From the NCBI GenBank assembly GCA_964617665.1, contig CAZUAH010000733.1:1-6287 (forward strand): a DNA stretch of 6,287 bases. The letters run 5' to 3'. Shown in pieces: positions 1 through 6,287 of this stretch. How positions within the stretch are numbered: the stretch's first letter is position 1; each line of letters starts with the position of its first letter. Source of the stretch: JADHUC01 sp964617665. Its GTDB lineage: Bacteria > Planctomycetota > Planctomycetia > Pirellulales > Pirellulaceae. The position numbers and the translations under genes were made by a program. Below the pieces are notes generated by a model. It was given only the letters and a program-made list of their open reading frames with translations, did no database searches and was not told the DNA's origin.

Positions 1-3000
1 GCGGTCGAGGCGGTCAACACGCTGCCGGGGCCAGCTGCGCTGATTGTGAAACTGGTCGCCAAGTTGGCCGACGGACAGCAGATCGTCCTGGCCAGCGATG
101 AAACCTGGAAGTGCAGCTACCGAGAGCAGGCGAACTGGCAGCAACCCGATTTCGACGATCAGAAGTGGCGCGCGGCCCAGGTCGTGGGCCAATTCGGCAC
201 CAAGCCGTGGGGCAAGGTCGCGGTCCCTGCCACGGCCGCGCCCGGTGGTACGCCCGTGGGCAAAGTCCACCAGACGACAAGGCAGGTATTGGCGCAAGCT
301 GTAAAACAAGGACATGTCGGCCCGGTGGTCGAAGAGGCTCCGCCGGAGGATTTTTCTTGGCCCGAAGCGATCGTCTTCCTGGGTGACGATTGCAGCCTAT
401 ATCGGCCGCATCAGCGCAACGGCACGTCTTACGACAGTCTCACCGTGACCATCTTCAACCCGCGAAAGTCGCGCACATTTCCCGAGCACGATCTGCCCGC
501 GCCGATGAAGGTCGGGCGAAAGCTACACGTGTTGCGGCCAGCTCGCCCGGGCGTCGAACCGCAGCTGTTGCTCGATGCCGGGCGAGGTGCAATCGGCTCG
601 CCAACCGTGACGTTCGACGGCAAATCGGTTCTCGTTTCGATGGCATACGACGGCGAGCCATTCTTCCATATCTATCGGATACCAGCGGACGGCGGCTCGT
701 CCGAACGACTGACCGACGGTCCGTTTCACGACATCGACCCCGCGGAACTGCCCGATGGGCGTATCGTCTTCACGTCCACGCGGATCGGGACGTTCGAGGA
801 ATACCACAACCCGCCATCGCGCGCGTTGTTTGTTATGAATGCGGACGGTAGCGATGTCCGTCCACTGACGCATACGATTATCTTCGACAACGAGCCGGAG
901 GTATTGGCCGACGGGCGAATCCTCTTCATCCGCTCCGACAACTTTTTCGACCGCGGCAAGGTAGAAACGCTGTTGCACGCGGTTCATTTGGACGGATCGG
1001 AGGGCTACACGGAATTCGGGCTGGACAACGGGCCGGAATACGGCGGCCGACTGCGGGCGTACTATTGCGGCAGCCCGGCGCCGATGCCTGACGGCCGAGT
1101 GGCGTTTCTCTCCAGCCCTGGAATCACGGTTGCGCGGCTCGGTCACTCAGCAAAGGACTTGCAGCATTTCCGAATGGAAGCAGGCGATGTGGCCGCGCTG
1201 CCGGACGGCCGGCTGTTGTGCACAAAGGCCATCCGAGTTCCCGTCGAGATTACGGCCGGAAAAGAGAAACGGACGATCCTGGATTTCAGCTACGAGAAGA
1301 TCGGCGTTCTTGATCCGCAAAGCGTACCACCAACGTTGACGATTCTTCACGAATCGTCCGATGGACCGTTACACTCGCCGGTGTATCTGGGCAGCCGGCC
1401 CAAACCGCCGGTATTGGCAGAGAAGGTGGACCGCCAAGACGCTGACGACATACGGGCAACGGGATTCCTGTTTTGCCAAAATGCACGATTCACCAAGAAT
1501 ACCACCGCAGGCTGGTCTCAAGTACGCGCGATCCGTGTACTGGCGGGCAAAGGGTTGACGACGCGCTCGTCCCATTCGTACATCGTCCATGCCGGCAACG
1601 AAACGATCGAGTTGGGGACTGTACCATTAGCGCCCGACGGCTCGTTTTTCATCGAAGTGCCCGCTGACACGCCCGTCGCACTTCAAGCAGTCGACGCCGA
1701 AGGGCGATCCGAGTTGAACGAAATGTCGTGGATTTACGTCCGGCCGGGCGAGCAGCGTGGTTGCGTCGGCTGCCACCACAAGCGCCAGGCGACGCCGATC
1801 CACACGGATCCAGTGCCGCTGGCGCTCGGGACGCGCCCACTGAAACTGCTCGGGCTCGGCCAGCCACACCGGTTCCGTGGCAACAACGCCGCAGTAACGG
1901 GACTGATGGAATTGCAGTTGGACCGCTACCGCGAAGTGGCCGGCATCAATCGGCACGGCGATTTGGACGACCCGTTGGCCACCGGCGCGCAAGAGGTGGC
2001 ATCGCTCATCGCGCTCCTACGTGATGGCCGCAAGTCAGAGAGAATCTCGGCAGCGCAGCGGCTCTCGATTTTCCGCGATCCCGCCGCTGCGTCTGCGTTG
2101 GCCGAGCGGCTGGTAAACGACACTCGCGAGGTTAGCGTTGCCGCGGCACTGGCTCTGGCCGCATGTGGTACACGCAAGTCCGTACCGCCGCTGCTGGACG
2201 CGCTGACCGACCGAGATCCGCTGGTGGCGCACGCGGTGGCTGTGGCGCTGGAGAATCTGACGGGGCATGCAGAGCCCTTCAACGCCTTTCTTGACGCGGA
2301 GGAACGAGAACGGCAGGCGAATGTGTGGCGTCGATGGTTTGCAGGCACGAGTTGGGACAAGATCGAACAAGAACTCATCCAGCGACTCGAAAGCCCGGAT
2401 CGCGGTGTGGTTCGTCGCGCCGCAGTGGCGTTGGGCCACACCGGTGGTGCTGCCGCGCGCGTGGCGTTGCGCCAGTATGTGACTCACCACCGCGCAGACA
2501 ATCCGTTCCCCGAATGGCGCAAGGATGGGAAGAATCGCGGCGATAGCGCCCGGTTCAATTCTCTGGCGGACGTAAACCCACGGTCGCTGCAGGCCGCGAC
2601 ACGATCACTGGGCTACTTGCAGGACACGGACGCCGTGCCGATGCTGGCCGAGACGCTCAACCAAAACAGCAATCCGGACACAGGCAACCTATTCCTGGCG
2701 GAAGCTGCGGTTGAAGCGTTAGGCCGAATCGGCACGCCCGAGGCGCAAGCCGCGCTGGTCGCCGCATTCGCCGAGTTGAAGGACTACCAGGACCACACGC
2801 TTTGGTACGGCGACCATCCAGCCCTGATGGCTTGCCACGCGTCGCCGGTACACTACTTCATTACAGAAGCGCTCGACACGCTTGGCTCCACACAAGCGAC
2901 GAGCATCTTGCCTCACCTGATACGTTCTCTGCCTGTGGATCCCGACCGTGCGTTGCTGCTGCCCAATGACGATTGCGAAACGCTAGTTGGCCGGGTCATC

Positions 3001-3732
3001 CGTCGCCATGGTGCCGAGGCTACGGTGGTAGAGACCTGCCTGGCAATCTTAGGCGATCCTGATGCGGTCCGGACCAAGGAGATTGAAGAGGCGATTTCCA
3101 CGGTGCACCGATGTTGGGGCGGACACCCAACTCCGGAAAACCGCGCCGCCCAAGTCTTGTCGCTGGTCTGTCGCGATCGGAAATACGAATCTCGCATTCG
3201 AGCTGCCTTCGATCGCTACCGTGCGAAGCCGACTGAGATCCCGCGAGTGTTCGACACGGGAATCCCAGTGGTGCTGGAATTGCCGATCAAACATTGGGTA
3301 TGCTTCTTCCTCGCACGAACATTGGGCAACCTCGCCGATCCAAATTCGGCGGACGCGCTGATCGCCGTTCTCGAATCGGAACCCACCGAAGCCGCGACGG
3401 GTCACCCCGACCCACTTGGCCCAGGAGTCCTATTCCTGCACAACGACCTGACGCCCTGTTGGCGTGCCGCCGTCGTTTGGGCGCTGGGCCAAATCGGCGA
3501 TCGCCGTGCGGTACCGGTCTTGCTGAGCATCGTCGCCGACCTGAAGAACGCCCCCGACACACGTCACGCAGCGGCCGAGGCGTTGGGCCGCATCGCAGAT
3601 CCTGACAGCATCGAACAGATCCGAAAACTAGCCGCAAGCTATCCAGAAATATCAACACGGCGAACGCTGCTGAAGGCTTGTACCTACCCGGGGGATGTTA
3701 AACGTACTGTCGTCGTCAGTGATCGCCGATGA
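1..3732 (+). CDS. Hydrazine-synthase-alpha-like monohaem cytochrome c / HEAT-repeat protein (5' partial)
   Basis: The reading frame is open from base 1 to the TGA at 3730-3732, giving 1243 visible residues, numbered here from base 1. A GTG at 46 could be read as a start, but the preceding codons (AVEAVNTLPG...) continue the same fold, so the true start is upstream. Domains in order: the end of a galactose-binding-like beta-sandwich (about 1-75, with SDETWK and a W-x-x-PDFDD-x-x-W pattern); a TolB/PD40-like propeller (about 125-450) with repeated (P/A)DGR blade motifs at 251, 303, 363 and 401; a region resembling the middle domain of hydrazine synthase alpha (about 480-600, DGSFFIEVPADTP then SWIYVRPGE) ending in a CVGCH haem-c site at 588-592; and HEAT repeats (about 663-1225). 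Covalent haem implies export and a role outside the cytoplasm; the signal peptide would lie upstream of the window. Hydrazine synthesis is not implied, because such propeller/haem proteins occur in planctomycetes generally. The domain calls are firm in outline; substrate and partner are unknown. Confidence 0.85.
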   Translation, partial: AVEAVNTLPGPAALIVKLVAKLADGQQIVLASDETWKCSYREQANWQQPDFDDQKWRAAQVVGQFGTKPWGKVAVPATAAPGGTPVGKVHQTTRQVLAQAVKQGHVGPVVEEAPPEDFSWPEAIVFLGDDCSLYRPHQRNGTSYDSLTVTIFNPRKSRTFPEHDLPAPMKVGRKLHVLRPARPGVEPQLLLDAGRGAIGSPTVTFDGKSVLVSMAYDGEPFFHIYRIPADGGSSERLTDGPFHDIDPAELPDGRIVFTSTRIGTFEEYHNPPSRALFVMNADGSDVRPLTHTIIFDNEPEVLADGRILFIRSDNFFDRGKVETLLHAVHLDGSEGYTEFGLDNGPEYGGRLRAYYCGSPAPMPDGRVAFLSSPGITVARLGHSAKDLQHFRMEAGDVAALPDGRLLCTKAIRVPVEITAGKEKRTILDFSYEKIGVLDPQSVPPTLTILHESSDGPLHSPVYLGSRPKPPVLAEKVDRQDADDIRATGFLFCQNARFTKNTTAGWSQVRAIRVLAGKGLTTRSSHSYIVHAGNETIELGTVPLAPDGSFFIEVPADTPVALQAVDAEGRSELNEMSWIYVRPGEQRGCVGCHHKRQATPIHTDPVPLALGTRPLKLLGLGQPHRFRGNNAAVTGLMELQLDRYREVAGINRHGDLDDPLATGAQEVASLIALLRDGRKSERISAAQRLSIFRDPAAASALAERLVNDTREVSVAAALALAACGTRKSVPPLLDALTDRDPLVAHAVAVALENLTGHAEPFNAFLDAEERERQANVWRRWFAGTSWDKIEQELIQRLESPDRGVVRRAAVALGHTGGAAARVALRQYVTHHRADNPFPEWRKDGKNRGDSARFNSLADVNPRSLQAATRSLGYLQDTDAVPMLAETLNQNSNPDTGNLFLAEAAVEALGRIGTPEAQAALVAAFAELKDYQDHTLWYGDHPALMACHASPVHYFITEALDTLGSTQATSILPHLIRSLPVDPDRALLLPNDDCETLVGRVIRRHGAEATVVETCLAILGDPDAVRTKEIEEAISTVHRCWGGHPTPENRAAQVLSLVCRDRKYESRIRAAFDRYRAKPTEIPRVFDTGIPVVLELPIKHWVCFFLARTLGNLADPNSADALIAVLESEPTEAATGHPDPLGPGVLFLHNDLTPCWRAAVVWALGQIGDRRAVPVLLSIVADLKNAPDTRHAAAEALGRIADPDSIEQIRKLAASYPEISTRRTLLKACTYPGDVKRTVVVSDRR
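1762..1776 (+). other. CXXCH c-type haem attachment motif (CVGCH)
   Basis: These five codons encode Cys-Val-Gly-Cys-His, residues 588-592 of the large protein. It is the only CXXCH in the 1243 visible residues; other cysteines, such as those in DDCSLY, YYCGSP and LFCQNA, are isolated. The preceding SWIYVRPGEQRG stretch matches the usual lead-in to the haem site in hydrazine-synthase-alpha-like planctomycete proteins. The motif predicts one covalently bound haem, with His592 as the default axial ligand. The second axial ligand cannot be assigned from sequence. Confidence 0.85.
1987..3675 (+). other. HEAT-repeat array in the C-terminal half of the large protein
   Basis: Residues about 663-1225 contain repeated paired amphipathic helices of HEAT/PBS-lyase type. 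The clearest units have an A-x-x-ALG-x-(I/L)-x-D/T-x-x-A-x-x-x-L core: AVEALGRIGTPEAQAALVAA at 903-922, AVVWALGQIGDRRAVPVLL at 1157-1175, and AAEALGRIADPDSIEQI at 1191-1207. Weaker units lie near 665-740, 790-825 and 860-886, and at FFLARTLGNLADPNSADALI near 1102-1121. The repeats are divergent and interrupted by non-repeat loops rich in His, Cys and Trp (about 926-951 and 1036-1057). HEAT arrays usually form protein-binding solenoids, so a scaffold role is inferred. Confidence 0.8.
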
Positions 3733-3794
3733 ATCCTCTCTGAACAACGGACGCCATAGTGAGTTCGAAACAGCGGACGAGTTTACTTCGAGAA

Positions 3795-3800
3795 AAAGGT
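3795..3800 (+). promoter_or_regulatory. Ribosome binding site choosing the start at 3806
   Basis: The purine-rich AAAGGT sits six bases (measured from its AAGG core) before the ATG at 3806. It is a modest Shine-Dalgarno match, but it favours this ATG over the upstream in-frame ATG at 3695, which would overlap the end of the preceding gene. Confidence 0.55.
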
Positions 3801-3805
3801 CAGAT

Positions 3806-4270
3806 ATGTCAAGAGCCGGGCGAGAGCCAGCAGAGGACGTGAAGCGACGATTCGTCGCGGCATGTCAAGAGGTAGGATTGGATATTCAGAATGCGAACAT
3901 GATCCGCGATCGGGATGACGGCTCGCGGCTGATTCTGGTCGGCGCAATTCCGCCGGGATGGGCACACGGTACACCAATGCTGACGTTGATGGCGAGCGTA
4001 TCGTCCAGCGGCGATTGGACACGAACCGTGGACGTACGTTGCGTGGCCACAGACGAAGATCCGGCAACGGCGCAGGCACCTTGGATGCAAGGGCGCGGCG
4101 CCGTGCCGCTGGGCGAGTTGATCGAACAGTTGCGCGAAACACTCGCCGAGCGCGAGCAAGTCATGGCGGCGGTCAAGGCGGGGCAGCGTGGACCATTCGA
4201 GTTCCAGCGGTCGATCTGGAAAGTCGTGGACTTGTTTGCCGACATGGACTTCTTTACCGATTCCGACTAG
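3806..4270 (+). CDS. Hypothetical soluble protein, 154 aa
   Basis: I do not recognise this protein. The ATG at 3806 is chosen because an AAAGGT ribosome site precedes it. The frame stays open back to an ATG at 3695, but those 37 extra residues are low-complexity, polar and partly overlap the previous gene. The protein has no signal peptide and no membrane segment, so it is probably cytoplasmic. It starts with a charged helix (about 7-24), followed by a likely beta-rich core (about 25-82, including RLILVGAIPPGW and WTRTVDVRCV), then an amphipathic helix (about 102-124, LGELIEQLRETLAEREQV) and a short acidic, aromatic C-terminus (LFADMDFFTDSD). It lies 73 bases after the large haem/HEAT gene on the same strand, so co-transcription is possible but not shown. 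Composition and length fit a genuine gene; function is open. Confidence 0.7.
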   Translation: MSRAGREPAEDVKRRFVAACQEVGLDIQNANMIRDRDDGSRLILVGAIPPGWAHGTPMLTLMASVSSSGDWTRTVDVRCVATDEDPATAQAPWMQGRGAVPLGELIEQLRETLAEREQVMAAVKAGQRGPFEFQRSIWKVVDLFADMDFFTDSD

Positions 4271-4307
4271 TGTGGCTTCCGCACGGATCGGGGCCATCGC
4301 GGCTACA

Positions 4308-5270
4308 TCAGCGGTATTTCTGTTTGGTCAATTCAATTGCTTGCTCGACGTTTGTGCGATCGATGATCGCCGCGCCGGCGTCGATATCCGAGGGCATGAT
4401 GCCGTAGCGCAGATAGAATGCCAATTGCACTACCGGGTAGAAACCTTGGATGTACGGTTGTTGGTCGACCGTGCAGCGGATGTGGCCTTCTTTGATCAAC
4501 TGGAGCGTTACCGGTGACAGATCGAACCCGGCTGACCAGTAACTCTTGCCCGCGAAGTGTTCTTTGATAGTTCGTCCCGCCGCCTCGGTATCCGCCTGGC
4601 CTGTGCCCAGGATGATGCGAATGTCCGGGTGCTTGCGGAGTGCTTCGAGGATGATTTCAGCGCCCTTTTCTGCATCGTTGCCGGTGATCGCAACGGTCCA
4701 GCGCACGTTCATTTCTTTCAGTACATCTTGCTCACCTCGCAGCCTGTCTTCCAACGATGATACCCCCGCGTCGTGCATGGTCATCAGAATGTGACTGCCA
4801 TCGGGAATGCGTGGCGAGACGTGCCGGGCAAGGGACCGTCCGGCGTCGTAAAGCCGCTGATTGACGGAACTCATGCGGGCATTCGGCGTGTCGGCATCGT
4901 CGGTATTGAAGGCCACCACTGGCACGCCCTTGTCGATGGTCTCTTTGACCACGTCGTCGAAGGCGGTCGCGTGAATGATGTTCAACGCGATCCCGTCGTA
5001 GCCGTCAGCCGCTGCTTGGCGAACCATCGCCGCCTGTGCCTGGACATCCACGCCCTCGGTGCCGATGAAGTCGCATTGGACGTTCATCTTCTTTGCGGCG
5101 TCCTGCATGCCTTTCTTCACCGGCTCGAAGAATTTGGCTTCGACACACGTGGTGATGAATGCCAGCCGCAGAGGCTTTTCATTCTCCGAGGGCTGCCCAG
5201 TCGCACCCCGGACGCCGAATACTGACGCAAACAGGAACAAGCCAACGGCCACAAGACGATACTGATTCAT
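4308..5270 (-). CDS. Periplasmic sugar-type ABC transporter substrate-binding protein (RbsB/LsrB-like, Peripla_BP_4)
   Basis: This 320-residue protein should capture a small ligand, probably a sugar or related polyol, in the periplasm and deliver it to an ABC permease. Residues 1-25 form a signal peptide: a short MNQYR n-region, then the hydrophobic stretch LVAVGLFLFASVFG, with probable cleavage near RGATG. There is no lipobox cysteine, so a soluble periplasmic protein is expected. Mature residues about 34-295 follow the type I two-lobe binding fold: LRLAFITT, KFFEPVKKGMQDAAKKM, GYDGIALNI at 90-98, the hinge strand VPVVAFNTD at 116-124, and DQQPYIQGFYPV at 269-280. The last is a hallmark of the ribose/AI-2-type family. 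Length is normal for the family. The start ATG has a GAGAGGA site nine bases upstream. No ABC ATPase or RbsC-type permease lies in the window, so its transporter is elsewhere or beyond the edge. The exact ligand cannot be told. Confidence 0.88.
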   Translation of the reverse strand: MNQYRLVAVGLFLFASVFGVRGATGQPSENEKPLRLAFITTCVEAKFFEPVKKGMQDAAKKMNVQCDFIGTEGVDVQAQAAMVRQAAADGYDGIALNIIHATAFDDVVKETIDKGVPVVAFNTDDADTPNARMSSVNQRLYDAGRSLARHVSPRIPDGSHILMTMHDAGVSSLEDRLRGEQDVLKEMNVRWTVAITGNDAEKGAEIILEALRKHPDIRIILGTGQADTEAAGRTIKEHFAGKSYWSAGFDLSPVTLQLIKEGHIRCTVDQQPYIQGFYPVVQLAFYLRYGIMPSDIDAGAAIIDRTNVEQAIELTKQKYR

Positions 5271-5279
5271 TTAACATTA

Positions 5280-5286
5280 TCCTCTC
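5280..5286 (-). promoter_or_regulatory. Ribosome binding site of the substrate-binding protein gene
   Basis: On the minus strand this reads GAGAGGA, nine bases before the ATG at 5270-5268. It supports that start. An out-of-frame ATG lies between the site and the start and does not open a usable frame. Confidence 0.65.
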
Positions 5287-5367
5287 TTGTTCGTACATCA
5301 AGTTGCAGACACGCTTCACAGTCACCACCTCATTCTACCAATGCCACGCGAACCACAGAAGCGATTG

Positions 5368-6287
5368 TCACGAAACGAGCCACACAGAAAAGCCAAGCCA
5401 GTACAGCGTGGCAACGCTAGTGGCGATGGTCAAGAGCGTGACTAGCCAGACAGCCGTGAAATGACAGGGCGACAGCACAAATGGGCCTGTTTCGAATCGC
5501 CCCGTTCCCGCGTTACGTTTCCGGAACAATCCCCGCAAGCCGACAAGCAAGATCGCCAGCAGAAGAACGCCGGCTGCGTCGGAGGCAAACAGGAAGGCTA
5601 GTGAATCGAAGATTCCCTGGAATGGATTAGAGGGAACCGGATGCCAGTCGACCAGACGCGTGATGAGCAGTACGAAGCACGTCACGCACAGGAATCCCAG
5701 CACGAAGCGATGTTGATGGTGGTAGCGCCATTCGTTCCGTTTCCATTCCTCCGAGAAGATAGGTCTCCGGCTCGCATCAAGCGATAGGAGGCGAAAGGTG
5801 CAAACGGTCGTGAACATGACAACGAGTATCGCGGCAAATAGCCAGCGGTCCCAATGTCCTCTTGCCGGACTTGCAGCCAACTCGGGAGATATGTGTGGGA
5901 ACAGAACGGCATAGATCCACACGATGTGGGCGGCAGTGACGCCCAATCCAAGGCACAAGCCCAGCGAAACGAGCACGCGGCGGAGGCTCCCTCGATTCCA
6001 TTGCCGAGCCAGTTGACACGCGAGAATCACGTTAACGGGTACGACCCCGGCGACGAAAAGCGAGTTCCACCAGAGACGGTCGACGGCAGGACTGATGTTG
6101 GTGTACGCCTCGGGATTTGGCGTTCCATCGACGAAGTGTAATGGCATGGCTGCACGGATTCCCCGTATCGCAGCATGCACGAGGAAGGGAATCATCGTTT
6201 GGTCGATGCAGATCCAGAGACACGTTAAGCCCAGAGCAGTCCATCCCAAGACGCTGTACGCCCGCGATGCCAACGGCCACTTGGCCA
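5368..6287 (-). CDS. Polytopic inner-membrane protein of unknown family (5' partial)
   Basis: The frame is open from the right edge of the window to the TGA at 5370-5368. A TTG at 6273-6271 could serve as a start (301 residues), but no ribosome site is visible in the 14 bases before it. The frame continues upstream as ...AKWP, so the gene most likely begins outside the window. Counting from that TTG, about seven hydrophobic helices are visible: near 7-23, 69-88, 100-124, 144-164, 189-207, 222-249 and 272-300. A longer hydrophilic stretch rich in Arg, Trp and His (about 165-188) separates helices 4 and 5. Residues about 40-68 form another loop (HFVDGTPNPEAYTNISPAVD). I see no ABC-permease EAA motif, no RbsC-like pattern and no catalytic signature. 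It lies 97 bases upstream of the binding-protein gene on the same strand; joint transcription is possible, but a functional link is unproven. Confidence 0.75.
   Translation of the reverse strand, partial: AKWPLASRAYSVLGWTALGLTCLWICIDQTMIPFLVHAAIRGIRAAMPLHFVDGTPNPEAYTNISPAVDRLWWNSLFVAGVVPVNVILACQLARQWNRGSLRRVLVSLGLCLGLGVTAAHIVWIYAVLFPHISPELAASPARGHWDRWLFAAILVVMFTTVCTFRLLSLDASRRPIFSEEWKRNEWRYHHQHRFVLGFLCVTCFVLLITRLVDWHPVPSNPFQGIFDSLAFLFASDAAGVLLLAILLVGLRGLFRKRNAGTGRFETGPFVLSPCHFTAVWLVTLLTIATSVATLYWLGFSVWLVS

Noticed and set aside
523..1146. 207-residue open frame on the minus strand inside the large gene
   Set aside because: It is antisense to the propeller region, is Arg-rich, shows no recognisable domain, and is explained by the GC-rich codon usage of the real gene.
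1926..2490. Two long minus-strand open frames (171 and 151 residues) across the start of the HEAT region
   Set aside because: They overlap each other and the confirmed HEAT coding frame, and are Ser/Arg-rich with no domain-like pattern.
3695..3805. Upstream in-frame ATG extending the 154-residue protein by 37 residues
   Set aside because: It overlaps the end of the large gene by 38 bases, lacks a convincing ribosome site, and adds only polar, featureless residues. The ATG at 3806 has an AAAGGT site at good spacing.
4271..4307. Possible bidirectional terminator between the two convergent genes
   Set aside because: Only three-base-pair stems are visible and there is no T-run in either direction, so a hairpin terminator cannot be supported.
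4773..5225. 150-residue open frame on the plus strand across the binding-protein gene
   Set aside because: It is antisense to a well-supported family member and its translation is a low-information mixture rich in His, Arg and Val.
5276..5281. GATAAT -10-like hexamer on the minus strand before the binding-protein gene
   Set aside because: It lies between the ribosome site and the ATG, so transcription from it would omit the ribosome site. The best upstream TTGATG is only 14 bases away, too short a spacer.
5330..5345. TAGAAT -10-like hexamer on the minus strand in the 97-base gap
   Set aside because: No acceptable -35 element is found at 16-18 bases upstream, so it is indistinguishable from chance.

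Overview
The window looks like chromosomal DNA from a planctomycete, probably a Pirellulales-like lineage. This rests on protein style: a very large secreted-type protein joining a galactose-binding-like fold, a hydrazine-synthase-alpha-like propeller, one c-type haem site and a long HEAT-repeat tail. That fusion style is, from general knowledge, typical of planctomycetes. Overall base composition is fairly GC-rich and looks even across the window. I see no mobile element, CRISPR array, tRNA or rRNA.

Layout: (1) 1-3732, plus strand, a giant multidomain cytochrome/HEAT protein whose 5' end lies outside the window. (2) 3806-4270, plus strand, a 154-residue soluble protein of unknown function, 73 bases downstream and possibly co-transcribed. 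(3) 4308-5270, minus strand, a periplasmic sugar-type ABC transporter substrate-binding protein of the ribose/AI-2 (RbsB/LsrB) class, convergent with gene 2 and separated from it by only 37 bases. (4) 5368-6287, minus strand, a polytopic membrane protein of unknown family whose 5' end is beyond the right edge.

Functionally the window holds two convergent pairs. The left pair centres on an extracytoplasmic haem protein with a scaffold-like repeat tail. Its redox or binding role cannot be settled from sequence. The right pair has a solute-binding protein with no ATPase or RbsC-type permease beside it. The membrane protein upstream of it does not look like an ABC permease. Nothing here amounts to a recognisable defence or mobile system. 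The most unusual item is the haem/HEAT fusion, which resembles part of hydrazine synthase alpha but appears to lack features needed for that chemistry.
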